Positions 1-7,265 of a stretch of 12,832 nt of DNA are shown piece after piece. The notes under the pieces were generated by a model that was not told where the DNA came from, ran no database searches, and saw only the letters and a list, made by a program, of their open reading frames with translations. Position numbers and translations under genes: made by a program. The DNA comes from an uncultured Actinomycetes bacterium (GTDB lineage Bacteria > Actinomycetota > Actinomycetes > Nanopelagicales > Nanopelagicaceae): NCBI GenBank assembly GCA_903953805.1, contig CAJBLC010000131.1, positions 1 to 12,832 on the forward strand. Direction: 5' to 3'. Every line of letters starts with the position of its first letter. Position 1 is the first letter of the stretch.

Positions 1-236
1 GCATCCTCAACGAGCTTGTCGCACCAATCCTGAGGCGCTACGCCATTCTTCTCTGCAGTATTGAGAACCTTCTGACCGTGCTCATCTGTACCTGTGAGGA
101 ACCAGACTGATTCACCACGCTGACGGTGCCAACGAGTCAGGACATCGCCGGCCACAGTTGTATAGGCATGGCCGATATGCGGCGCATCATTTACATAGTA
201 GATAGGCGTCGTTAGATAGAAAGATTTCTCGCTCAC
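1..236 (-). CDS. metG: Methionyl-tRNA synthetase, N-terminal part (partial)
   Basis: This is the first 78 codons of methionyl-tRNA synthetase, the class I enzyme that charges tRNA-Met in the cytoplasm; the rest lies beyond the left edge. The translation begins (V/M)SEKSFYLTTPIYYVNDAP and continues with the class I signature HIGH (in PHIGHAYT), then a GDVLTRWHR...FLTGTDEHGQK stretch typical of the MetG Rossmann core. The start chosen is a GTG at 236-234, which overlaps the TGA of rsmI (GTGA, 4 nt), so the two genes are probably translationally coupled on one transcript. Identification is secure from the HIGH and TGTDEHG motifs. Zinc-knuckle and KMSKS motifs are outside the window. Confidence 0.95.
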   Translation of the reverse strand, partial: MSEKSFYLTTPIYYVNDAPHIGHAYTTVAGDVLTRWHRQRGESVWFLTGTDEHGQKVLNTAEKNGVAPQDWCDKLVED

Positions 237-1081
237 TCGCCCATCCTACCTGCGCCCTTATGGGCAACCATGACATCAAAAACTTCTCGCTTAGCGATCC
301 CAGTAGCCTTCGCAACCTCGGCGATCGCCTCTTTTCTGCTCTCCCCCTGGGACTCTCGGGCAAGGACCATATCGGCAAGATCTTCTGGGCTAAAGATTCG
401 ACCTGATGGATCGAAGCCGGCGACAACGAGGCTGATCTCGCCAAGAATCTCTCTACTCGCGGCCCACTCGACAAGTTCGCTCAACGTTCCACGAATCGTC
501 TCTTCATATGTCTTTGTCATTTCTCGGCAGATCGCTGCGCGTCGATCTGGACCAAGAACTGTTAAGGCATCCTGAAGTGATTCGAGAAGTCGATGAGGCG
601 CTTCAAAGAAGATCATCGTTCGTTCTTCACTGCGCAATTTATCAAGTGCGGTAATTCGTGCACCAGAAGTTCGCGGAAGAAAACCTTCAAAGCAGAATCG
701 ATCAGTAGGTAATCCAGAGAAAAGAAGAGCAGTTGTGACTGCACTGGGACCCGGAAGAACGCGAATTGGGATATCACGAGCAATTGCTTCACGAGTCAAG
801 CGATAGCCAGGGTCGCTGATTCCAGGCATTCCTGCATCTGTCACAACAAGGAGATCTTTACCGGTCGCCAAGATTTCTATAAGTGGCTCAAGACGCTCAT
901 TCTCATTTCCTTCAAAGAAGGAGAAGATCTTTGCCTCATAGGTGATCCCAAGTTCAGCACAGAGTCGGCCAAAGCGACGGGAGTCCTCAGCGGCGATGAA
1001 ATCAGCCGAGATAATCGCTTCCTTCAATCTCGCGGATGCATCCCCGGGATTACCCAAAGGAATAGCGGCGAGGATCAACAT
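233..1081 (-). CDS. rsmI: 16S rRNA (cytidine-1402 2'-O)-methyltransferase RsmI
   Basis: RsmI uses S-adenosylmethionine to 2'-O-methylate C1402 in the decoding centre of 16S rRNA. The 282-residue length is normal. Family motifs are visible in order: IPLGNPGD (residues 7-14), AEDSRRF (31-37, the usual AEDTR), a TDAGMPGISDPGYRL loop (81-95), LPGPSA (109-114), then GLPTDRFCFEGFLP and FFEAPHRL (158-165). The ATG at 1081 is preceded by an AGAGGA ribosome binding site (1094-1089, minus strand) with a 7-nt spacer. The gene is first in a unit with metG and divergent from the O-mannosyltransferase gene. In M. tuberculosis rsmI is also next to pmt (recalled, not checked). Confidence 0.96.
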   Translation of the reverse strand: MLILAAIPLGNPGDASARLKEAIISADFIAAEDSRRFGRLCAELGITYEAKIFSFFEGNENERLEPLIEILATGKDLLVVTDAGMPGISDPGYRLTREAIARDIPIRVLPGPSAVTTALLFSGLPTDRFCFEGFLPRTSGARITALDKLRSEERTMIFFEAPHRLLESLQDALTVLGPDRRAAICREMTKTYEETIRGTLSELVEWAASREILGEISLVVAGFDPSGRIFSPEDLADMVLARESQGESRKEAIAEVAKATGIAKREVFDVMVAHKGAGRMGE

Positions 1082-1146
1082 GCGCTAATCCTCTCAGGTT
1101 CACGAGTATTTACCGAAACTTTTGCATAAAGGTGACTTTCACCGTT

Positions 1147-1152
1147 TACTCT
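1147..1152 (+). promoter_or_regulatory. Candidate -10 box of a leaderless pmt transcript
   Basis: TACTCT fits the actinobacterial TAnnnT -10 pattern and ends exactly 6 nt before the ATG at 1159, so transcription would start at or next to the A of the start codon. No ribosome binding site precedes this ATG. The identical box and spacing occur before purU. I see no clear -35 element. Confidence 0.45.
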
Positions 1153-1158
1153 TTCACT

Positions 1159-2475
1159 ATGGAAGCGATGCGAGAGATCTACGCCAGGTTTACCCAGTGG
1201 ATTAACGCTCTCGCTTTTGGGGTTGTTGGCCTTGCCATGAGCTTGTGGCACTTGGGCTCTCCAAAGGGCTTTATCTTCGATGAGGTCTACTACGCACAAA
1301 ATGCTCACTCACTTGCGCTCCATGGTGTCGAACTCAATTCCAAGGGAATGGCAGATTTCATCGTCCATCCACCTGTCGGAAAGTGGCTTATTGCAATAGG
1401 TATCAAGGCCTTTGGCTTTCATGAGTTTGGTTGGCGCTTCAGCTCAGCAGTTATCGGTTCACTCTCTATCGTCTTGATCTATTTCGTTGCTCAGAAATTA
1501 TTTAATAGCACTCTTATTAGCTCTTCAGCTGCAATACTCACACTTGCTGATGGACTTCATCTCGTCCATTCACGCACGGCTCTACTCGACATCTTTTTGA
1601 TGTTCTTCATCTTGCTCGGCTTCTATTTCCTCTTAGATTCACGACATTGGTTGGCGGGCATCTCTTTGGGATTGGCAGCAGGGGTTAAGTGGAGCGGCCT
1701 TTATTACTTCATCGCCTTCTTCTGCTTTATGCTCTATGCCGATTATCGCCAAGCGCAAGCCATGGAAGAACCATCTCCCCTTCGATACACACTTCGGAAC
1801 TCTCTTCTTAAGCGGATCCTTCACTATGGAGTTCTTCCAGTTATTACCTACATTGCATCGTGGACCGGCTGGTTTATAACCAACAATGGTTGGGATCGCT
1901 CGTGGTCTAAAAATGTCATAAGAAACTTCTGGCATTACCATGCCGAGATTTTAAATTTCCATACAAATCTGGTCGAGAAACATTCATACTCTGCCAACCC
2001 ATGGAGTTGGCTCGTGATGGGTCGCCCTACATCATTCTTCTATGCAACTCCTAAAGGATGTGGAAGTTCTAGCTGCTCACAAGAAGTGCTTGCACTGGGT
2101 ACACCATTCTTATGGTGGAGTGGAGTGATCGCGATCGCCGTCACCTTTGGTTATTGGATCGCTCGCCGTGAATGGCAGAGTGGCTTATTACTCCTGGGCG
2201 TCGCTGCCGGGTATCTTCCGTGGTTTACCTTTCAAAAGCGAACGATGTTCTCTTTCTACTCCATCGCCTTTGAGCCATTTATTATCTTGATCATCTGTTA
2301 TGTCATCTCAAAGTTCTTAGAATTAGATGAAACTCGGAGGATTCGGACACGGATCGTCTACGGCTATTTAGGGTTAATAGTTCTCTGTTTTATCTACTTC
2401 TCGCCGCTCTACTTTGGAGTGACGATCACATACTCAGATTGGCTCCACCATATGTGGATTCCATCGTGGATCTAG
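1159..2475 (+). CDS. pmt: Polyprenyl-phosphate-mannose protein O-mannosyltransferase (Pmt, GT39)
   Basis: This integral membrane GT-C enzyme transfers mannose from polyprenyl-phosphate-mannose to Ser/Thr of secreted proteins during Sec export. Seen here: an N-terminal TM segment, the catalytic-type acidic motif FDEVYYAQNA in the first extracytoplasmic loop, the HPPVGKWLIAIG motif, FGWRFSSAVIG, HSRTALLDIFLMFF, and many further TM helices with a GWF...NNGWDRSW loop. No MIR domain is present, as expected for bacterial homologues. I start at ATG 1159 (438 aa) because a TACTCT -10 box lies 6 nt upstream. A longer reading from GTG 1132 adds nine residues but has no ribosome binding site. The gene stands alone, divergent from rsmI and convergent with glpR, whose stop is 15 nt away. 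Targets cannot be told from the sequence; secreted Ser/Thr/Pro-rich proteins are likely. Confidence 0.9.
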   Translation: MEAMREIYARFTQWINALAFGVVGLAMSLWHLGSPKGFIFDEVYYAQNAHSLALHGVELNSKGMADFIVHPPVGKWLIAIGIKAFGFHEFGWRFSSAVIGSLSIVLIYFVAQKLFNSTLISSSAAILTLADGLHLVHSRTALLDIFLMFFILLGFYFLLDSRHWLAGISLGLAAGVKWSGLYYFIAFFCFMLYADYRQAQAMEEPSPLRYTLRNSLLKRILHYGVLPVITYIASWTGWFITNNGWDRSWSKNVIRNFWHYHAEILNFHTNLVEKHSYSANPWSWLVMGRPTSFFYATPKGCGSSSCSQEVLALGTPFLWWSGVIAIAVTFGYWIARREWQSGLLLLGVAAGYLPWFTFQKRTMFSFYSIAFEPFIILIICYVISKFLELDETRRIRTRIVYGYLGLIVLCFIYFSPLYFGVTITYSDWLHHMWIPSWI

Positions 2476-2490
2476 CGAATTAAGCGCTGA

Positions 2491-3234
2491 TTAAATAGCT
2501 TCAGAGTCAATATGAGGCTCTGCCGCCTCTTCGAGAAGTGTCTGATCGAAGAGATCTTCTCGCTGGGTTACCTTGAGTTGATTAAGAAGTTCTTGTTCTG
2601 CACTCCATTGGCCAGGGACAGTAAGGTCAATGACGCGCTTTGGTGTGATCGCCTTTGGTGCGGTTGCATACGTTGGCTTAGGAACTGTGATCGGATTCCA
2701 GCTGGTGCGATCTTTTGGAATTACAACTACGCCAGATGGATCTTCACGTTCGGCGAGTGGAATCCAGTGTTCAGTTGTTTCTGCTTGTGCATTTAACGAT
2801 ATGCGAACAGTTGGATCAAGCTTGATCTCGGCAGTCATGATCTTCTGCAGAGTATTTAGGCGACGAGCCTTAATTTGCTGAGAAACAATCTGGCGTCGCA
2901 CGGCAACAATGTAAATTGCTAAGCCAGTCACTGGAATTGCCAGGATTGACCAAGCCATCATTCCAATTGTTGCAGCCACTGCACTTGCAGCAATAAGAAA
3001 AATTAGACCAGAGAAAATAGTGCGGCGTTGGTTGATCAACTGTTGTTTCGCTGCTGGGTCCATAAATTCTGGTGAGAATGATGCGCGAGTCTTGGAATCA
3101 GAGATAGAACGAATAGCGCTCTTATAACGCTCGCCCGCTTTTGGTGAAGACTCTTCGTGGCGATGAATCCACCGCGGAAGGAAATACGCGCCCCACATCA
3201 CCAAGATGATGAGGTAGATAATGCTGGACGCCAT
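2491..3234 (-). CDS. glpR: SepX/GlpR-type divisome membrane protein
   Basis: This is a membrane protein of about 247 residues with a TM helix at the very N terminus (MASSIIYLIILVMWGAYFLP, followed by RWIHRHEE), a basic cytoplasmic stretch, two further TM helices around residues 75-115, and a long hydrophilic tail ending in an acidic segment. This layout and its position after moeA-like and rimJ genes match the conserved actinobacterial protein called SepX in Streptomyces and GlpR in Corynebacterium, where it acts in cell division with the gephyrin-like protein Glp. Both names are from my knowledge of the literature; the assignment rests on N-terminal similarity, topology and synteny. I prefer ATG 3234 (TACGAT 8 nt upstream). 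A GTG at 3255 would add seven residues and has an imperfect AGGGGG just before it. A 7-bp inverted repeat spans that GTG region. Last gene of the glp operon. Confidence 0.75.
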   Translation of the reverse strand: MASSIIYLIILVMWGAYFLPRWIHRHEESSPKAGERYKSAIRSISDSKTRASFSPEFMDPAAKQQLINQRRTIFSGLIFLIAASAVAATIGMMAWSILAIPVTGLAIYIVAVRRQIVSQQIKARRLNTLQKIMTAEIKLDPTVRISLNAQAETTEHWIPLAEREDPSGVVVIPKDRTSWNPITVPKPTYATAPKAITPKRVIDLTVPGQWSAEQELLNQLKVTQREDLFDQTLLEEAAEPHIDSEAI

Positions 3235-3255
3235 GGAATGAAATCGTAATTCCAC

Positions 3256-3294
3256 TCACCCCCTATTTGGTGCATTTAGACGTGTATGGGGTGA
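3256..3294 (-). promoter_or_regulatory. Inverted repeat in front of glpR
   Basis: The 57-bp gap between rimJ and glpR contains a perfect 7-bp inverted repeat: TCACCCC (3256-3262) and GGGGTGA (3288-3294) on the plus strand, separated by 25 nt. In the glpR message the second arm overlaps the G-rich AGGGGG stretch immediately before GTG 3255, so the fold could hide a ribosome binding site; it could also be an operator. The long loop makes the hairpin weak. Function is speculative. Confidence 0.25.
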
Positions 3295-3312
3295 TGTGTC
3301 CGAATTTCTTTT

Positions 3313-3876
3313 TTAGCGAATTTCTGGGTTCTCTTTCACAAAAATCAGGTGATCCCGCCAATCGCCATCGATATGAAGGAAGCGATGGCGCAGCCCTTCA
3401 TAGGTGTATCCAGCTTTTTCAGCCACTCGTTGCGATGCCGAATTTTCCGGTCTCATATTGATTTCGATGCGATGGAGAAGCAGCTCCTGAAACCCGTACT
3501 GAGTAAGGGCTATGACAGCCCTCGTAACGATCCCACGATTTGCTACCCGGCGATCGATCCAATAACCGATATAGCCGCCGCGATAGGCCCCAAAAGATAA
3601 GCCGCCAAGGGTTATCTGCCCGACAAATCGCTTCTTGCCTTCGTCAGTTATCCAGATTCCAAGCGAGAGCGAGCGCAGCTCTCTCGCATCCCGATGAGCC
3701 TGCCGAACCATCGCAAAATAAGAAGGAAGGGGTGGCTCGCCATCTACCTGCGGCCTGGTGGCCTCCCAAGGGCTAAGCCACTCGCGGTTAGCCCGACGAA
3801 CTTCCTCCCACGAAGATCGATCTCGCAGGCGAAGCGGTTTGAGTGTGATCTCCCCGCTCTTAATAACGGGTGACAT
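3313..3876 (-). CDS. rimJ: RimJ/RimL-family GNAT N-acetyltransferase
   Basis: This 187-residue GNAT acetyltransferase resembles enzymes that acetylate the N-terminal alanine of ribosomal proteins with acetyl-CoA. The N-terminal ITLKPLRLRDRSSWEEVR and NREWLSPWE stretches and the acetyl-CoA-binding region (GYWIDRRVANRGIVTRAV, then HRIEINMRPENSASQRVAEKAGY) are typical of the RimJ/L group. The glycine pattern of motif A is R-G-I-V-T rather than the usual RGxGxA form, which is common in this subfamily. Its ATG overlaps the stop of the upstream glp gene by one base (TAATG), which implies translational coupling. A rimJ-like gene between moeA and the sepX/glpR gene is conserved across Actinobacteria, so its substrate may lie in this divisome context; that is inference. 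Confidence 0.88.
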   Translation of the reverse strand: MSPVIKSGEITLKPLRLRDRSSWEEVRRANREWLSPWEATRPQVDGEPPLPSYFAMVRQAHRDARELRSLSLGIWITDEGKKRFVGQITLGGLSFGAYRGGYIGYWIDRRVANRGIVTRAVIALTQYGFQELLLHRIEINMRPENSASQRVAEKAGYTYEGLRHRFLHIDGDWRDHLIFVKENPEIR

Positions 3877-4790
3877 TAGTGATTTCGCTCGAGAACCATG
3901 ACATCGACAAGATCGCCAGCCTTTGCCCCAGTCGAATCTGCTGGAAGAGCAATGAGCCCTTGCGCATCTGAGAGCGTGGAGAGCAGCTCTTGCTCAGGCA
4001 AGGGTGTGACGGTCAATTGTGCGCCAGAGGTGAGGGTGGCTCGGATTAAGGATGTGTAACCAGCCTTTGATTCAACAGGTGATGTCAATTGCGCTTGCAG
4101 AATATTGCGATGAATATTCACTGCACCCAACATCGTTCTAATCATTGGTCTGACAAAGATCTCAGCTGAAAGGTAGGCGGCGATGGGATCTCCCGGCAAG
4201 GTAATGACTGGAGTCTTATCTGGTCCGATCGTTCCAAAGTTATGGCGGCCGGCATCGGTGAGCTTTGGAATAACTGATTCGACTTCGCCAAGGCCCTGAA
4301 GAGTCGAGGTAATCAGATCGAAGGATTCATCATGGCTCTCACCGCTGATGACGATCAGATCAGCACGAACAAGTTGATCCTCAATAATGAGGCGAAGTTG
4401 TTCAGAATTCTCAGGGATGGTGTGAACGCGATAGCCCATCGCTCCTGCCTCTTTGACAGCAGTGGTGAGCATCCAAGAATTTGTCTCAAACTCATCTTCG
4501 TGATCTCGTAACTTCTGTCCTGGTTCAACTAAATCATCACCGGCAGAGATAACAACAACTCGAGGGTGAGGGCGAGTTGGAAGGCGATTGAGCCCAATCG
4601 ATGCTGCCAAGCCGATCTGAGTCGAGCGAATTCGAGAGCCAGATTTGAGCACAAGGCGCTCGCCGGCATAAATATTCTCGGCAAGGGTTGCACCATGAGC
4701 ATCAAGGAGTGGCATATCGAAGGCGGCAAGTGGCTGCGCGATCGCGAGCAGGGCAGCAGAGAACTCGCTGACAGAAATTTCACGCTCCAT
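3876..4790 (-). CDS. glp: Short gephyrin/MoeA-like protein, Glp type (domain II missing)
   Basis: A 304-residue protein of the MoeA/gephyrin family, about 100 residues shorter than MoeA. Residues 1-70 hold a reduced domain I. The region that should carry domain II and the invariant DGYA motif is absent: the chain goes from LAENIYAGERLVL straight to the helix before domain III. Domain III follows (75-220) with VVVISAGDDLVEPGQ (78-92) and LPGDPIAAYLS (198-208), then a domain IV-like beta region (230-304). The GGVSVGDYD loop of MoeA reads GESHDESFD (150-158), and the MKPGKP substrate loop is replaced by LTDAGRHNFG. Molybdenum insertion activity is therefore unlikely. In Corynebacterium the homologue Glp binds FtsZ and the membrane receptor GlpR; here a glpR-type gene sits two genes downstream. 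The start is leaderless, with TATGGT 6 nt before ATG 4790. A degraded moeA remnant is the alternative, but the frame is intact and coupled to rimJ. Confidence 0.8.
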   Translation of the reverse strand: MEREISVSEFSAALLAIAQPLAAFDMPLLDAHGATLAENIYAGERLVLKSGSRIRSTQIGLAASIGLNRLPTRPHPRVVVISAGDDLVEPGQKLRDHEDEFETNSWMLTTAVKEAGAMGYRVHTIPENSEQLRLIIEDQLVRADLIVISGESHDESFDLITSTLQGLGEVESVIPKLTDAGRHNFGTIGPDKTPVITLPGDPIAAYLSAEIFVRPMIRTMLGAVNIHRNILQAQLTSPVESKAGYTSLIRATLTSGAQLTVTPLPEQELLSTLSDAQGLIALPADSTGAKAGDLVDVMVLERNH

Positions 4791-4796
4791 GGTTCA

Positions 4797-4802
4797 ACCA
4801 TA
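4797..4802 (-). promoter_or_regulatory. Candidate -10 box of leaderless glp operon
   Basis: On the minus strand TATGGT is followed by TGAACC and then ATG 4790, the same TAnnnT-N6-ATG layout seen at pmt, fthC and purU. It lies in a 43-bp divergent intergenic region shared with fthC. Confidence 0.5.
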
Positions 4803-4821
4803 CTTTGAAGATCGGCTCTAC

Positions 4822-4827
4822 TAAGGT
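4822..4827 (+). promoter_or_regulatory. Candidate -10 box of leaderless fthC
   Basis: TAAGGT is followed by ATTGCC and ATG 4834, with no ribosome binding site. Together with the oppositely oriented box at 4797-4802 it makes a compact divergent promoter in which the two polymerase sites must overlap. Confidence 0.5.
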
Positions 4828-4833
4828 ATTGCC

Positions 4834-5400
4834 ATGCGTAAGTCAGAGTCGAGTGGATCACCTAAATCACTCCTTCGCCAGCAATATCGCAGAGAACGTC
4901 ACGACCGATTTATGGAGGAAACGTGGCTCCACATTCTCGGAGCTCGAGAATTCGCCGATGTGAAGATTGTTGCCAGCTATTACTCCTATGGTGATGAACC
5001 TGGTACATCCGATATCAACCAGGAGCTCATCAACCGTGGGGTCACAGTCTTGCTACCGAAACTGCTTGCAGATAATGATCTTGAATGGGTTCGTTGGGAT
5101 GGAAATGAGAACTCACTTGCCGCCAATGGCAAGGTCCTCGAACCGCACGGCTTCGCCTTCACTGATGTGGATTCCATCGACGTTGTGATTGTTCCGGCGC
5201 TTCATATTGATCGCTCAGGAAATCGATTGGGTCAGGGCGGCGGTTCTTATGATCGAGCACTTTCCAAACTCAGATGCTGGAAGATCGCACTCGTCCATCA
5301 TGGTGAATTAACGAGCGATCCACTTCCTGTCGATGAACACGATCAAAAGGTGAACGCTGCTGCAACTCCAGATTTAATCGCTCGGTTCTCGTCGCTGTAA
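4834..5400 (+). CDS. fthC: 5-formyltetrahydrofolate cyclo-ligase
   Basis: This 188-residue enzyme converts 5-formyltetrahydrofolate to 5,10-methenyltetrahydrofolate using ATP, returning the storage/inhibitory folate to the one-carbon pool. The N terminus carries the basic helix KSLLRQQYRRERHDR, which matches the family phosphate-binding start. Near the C terminus is the signature VIVPALHIDRSGNRLGQGGG followed by SYDRAL. The family also shows SYYSYGDEPGT in the middle, as expected. The gene diverges from glp with 43 bp between start codons; in other Actinobacteria galU normally lies between them. Its last 27 bp overlap the end of the copD-ctaG gene on the other strand. It complements purU, which hydrolyses 10-formyl-THF, at the right of the window. 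Confidence 0.95.
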   Translation: MRKSESSGSPKSLLRQQYRRERHDRFMEETWLHILGAREFADVKIVASYYSYGDEPGTSDINQELINRGVTVLLPKLLADNDLEWVRWDGNENSLAANGKVLEPHGFAFTDVDSIDVVIVPALHIDRSGNRLGQGGGSYDRALSKLRCWKIALVHHGELTSDPLPVDEHDQKVNAAATPDLIARFSSL

Positions 5401-7263
5401 TTCGCTCAGATAGCGGTTGTACTGAGCAAGTTCATCATCTTCGCCCATAGCTGCTGCTCGATCGGCGGCGCGGTCGATTCGCTTCGCCTCTCGGCCATCA
5501 GCGCGAACCCACTGAATAAATGTTGCAACCAGCGCCAAGAGAATAGGAATCTCCCCCATCGCCCAACCAATCGCGCCACCCGTATGTTGATCGGCTAAGA
5601 GATCTTGGTTCCAGGGGCGATGGAGCAGAGCAAAATAGCCACCATCGACGAGTGATGAGGTCGATAGGAGCGTTATTGAGAAGAAGGCATGAATACTCAT
5701 CGCCGCAAAGAGAACGATGATGCGGACGATATGCGGAATCTTCCGTGGATTTACATCCACTCCGATAATTACATAGAAGAAGAGATAGCCAGCAAGTACA
5801 AAGTGAATATCCATCAAGAGATGGCCACTGTGACTTCGCATCAGTGAACCAAATGCTGGCGTTAAATAGAGGCCAAAGAGTGAACCGTCAAAGATCGCCA
5901 GGGCGGTAACAGGGTTGGTGATAAAGATTGAATATCGCGAATGAATGAGCGTTATGAGCGATCCGCGTAGACCGCGCTCCTCTGGAGTTCGACCAGCAGG
6001 AAGAGCACGCAGCGCCAAGGTAATTGGTGCACTTAATACGAAACCAATCGGGGCGATCATTCCCAGAACCATGTGAGCAATCATGTGATACGAAAATGCC
6101 AGATGTGAGTAGATGCCGAGTCCACCTGATGTTGCAAAGTCTGCAAAGGCGATACCGAGCGCAAAGGCAACGGTGCGGCCGACCGGCCACTTATCTCCAC
6201 GGCGAGCGAGGACTACAACGCCTTTTGCATAGAGAGCAGTCGCAAGTAGAAGCAATCCAAGGAAGGTGCCATCTGGAATATATCCAGAGAGGATGCGCCA
6301 CACGGTTGGTTGAGATTGCATCGGAATTCCCGTTAATGAGATCACCGGATCAGCAGCCTGTGATGCAAGCGCCGGGTTTGCTGGTGGAGTAGTTGTTGAG
6401 AGCCAGGCACCGATAGCAACTGTTATGACCATGACGAGAACTTCATTGATCAAAAGTGAGTAAGACTTGAGCTCACTTCCCTTGGCGGCAAGGTATCGAC
6501 GATGCATCGCACCAAATCCGATCAAGATCGCCATTAACAGAATCTTTAGCCCAATGAGTAGGCCATAAATGCTGGTCCATCCAGCGAGGAAATTAAGGCG
6601 AGTCCATGCATTCACAGTTCCGCTTATGCCGACGATGATCGCGCACCACAGAGCGATTGCGCTAAATCGTGAGAGTGATGCGGCACGCTCCTGAGGGTTA
6701 ATGACAATCAGACCAATTACTCCGCCTACCCAGATCGCAATAAACAAAACATGGAATAGCAGGGAACCAATCGCCGCCCCATGATTACCAGCGCTACTCG
6801 CATGGCTCTGAAAGATTGGTGTGAGAAGGCCAACCACTGAAAAGGCCAGAGCCCAATAGATCGAGCCCACTTTTCTAGCGCGCTGTAAGAAGGCCATGAC
6901 GACAATCGCGACAATCGCTTGAATAAGGAAGTCCCGACCAACGGCGGTTTGAGCGATAAAGGAGCGAAGCGTGGTGCCATCAAAGGCATCGAGAAGTGAT
7001 CCGCCAATTAAATTGGCCAGTTCAGTAAAGGTTCCCCCGACAATTGTTACGAGAGTGACAAAAGTAGATAGGTGCGCCAACTTCTTCACTCGCTGGGCTT
7101 CTGTCGTAAGAACTCCACGCTCTTCGCGAATAAAGAATGCGATCGCAAAGATCAATCCAAAGGAGGTCAACGCTGCAAGAAGGTAGAGACCTTTTGTGAG
7201 GGTTAAAGCAGTGGTGACGACTGGATTATTTGAGAAGGTATGAACTTCAGAGAAAAAGTGCAC
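5374..7263 (-). CDS. CopD-CtaG fusion: copper transport / cytochrome c oxidase assembly membrane protein
   Basis: A 629-residue polytopic membrane protein joining two families. Residues 1 to about 290 are CopD/YcnJ-like: multiple TM helices with SHASSAGNHGAAIGSLLFH and IWVGGVIGL. After a Pro/Ala linker (STTTPPANPALASQ) the rest is caa3-type CtaG, with its conserved His motifs: AFSYHMIAHMVLGMIAPIGF, HSGHLLMDIHFVLAGYLFF, MSIHAFFSITLL and DQHTGGAIGWAMGEIPILL. The fusion is common in Actinobacteria and is thought to import copper or hand it to cytochrome c oxidase. The GTG start at 7263 is 2 nt after the stop of the copC-like gene, with GAGG about 10 nt upstream, so the two form an operon. The C-terminal tail is charged and cytoplasmic. 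The 3' end overlaps fthC tail to tail. Confidence 0.92.
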   Translation of the reverse strand: MHFFSEVHTFSNNPVVTTALTLTKGLYLLAALTSFGLIFAIAFFIREERGVLTTEAQRVKKLAHLSTFVTLVTIVGGTFTELANLIGGSLLDAFDGTTLRSFIAQTAVGRDFLIQAIVAIVVMAFLQRARKVGSIYWALAFSVVGLLTPIFQSHASSAGNHGAAIGSLLFHVLFIAIWVGGVIGLIVINPQERAASLSRFSAIALWCAIIVGISGTVNAWTRLNFLAGWTSIYGLLIGLKILLMAILIGFGAMHRRYLAAKGSELKSYSLLINEVLVMVITVAIGAWLSTTTPPANPALASQAADPVISLTGIPMQSQPTVWRILSGYIPDGTFLGLLLLATALYAKGVVVLARRGDKWPVGRTVAFALGIAFADFATSGGLGIYSHLAFSYHMIAHMVLGMIAPIGFVLSAPITLALRALPAGRTPEERGLRGSLITLIHSRYSIFITNPVTALAIFDGSLFGLYLTPAFGSLMRSHSGHLLMDIHFVLAGYLFFYVIIGVDVNPRKIPHIVRIIVLFAAMSIHAFFSITLLSTSSLVDGGYFALLHRPWNQDLLADQHTGGAIGWAMGEIPILLALVATFIQWVRADGREAKRIDRAADRAAAMGEDDELAQYNRYLSELQRREPSD

Positions 7264-7265
7264 CC

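Noticed and set aside
1132..1158. GTG 1132 as the pmt start
   Set aside because: No ribosome binding site, and the nine extra residues overlap the best -10 box; ATG 1159 fits the leaderless pattern shared by other genes.
2473..2500. Terminator between the convergent pmt and glpR stops
   Set aside because: Only a short AGCGCT-centred symmetry is present in the 15-nt gap; no stable stem or T-tract.
3876..4790. Functional molybdopterin molybdenumtransferase
   Set aside because: Domain II with DGYA is missing and both main active-site loops are replaced, so the standard MoeA label would mislead.
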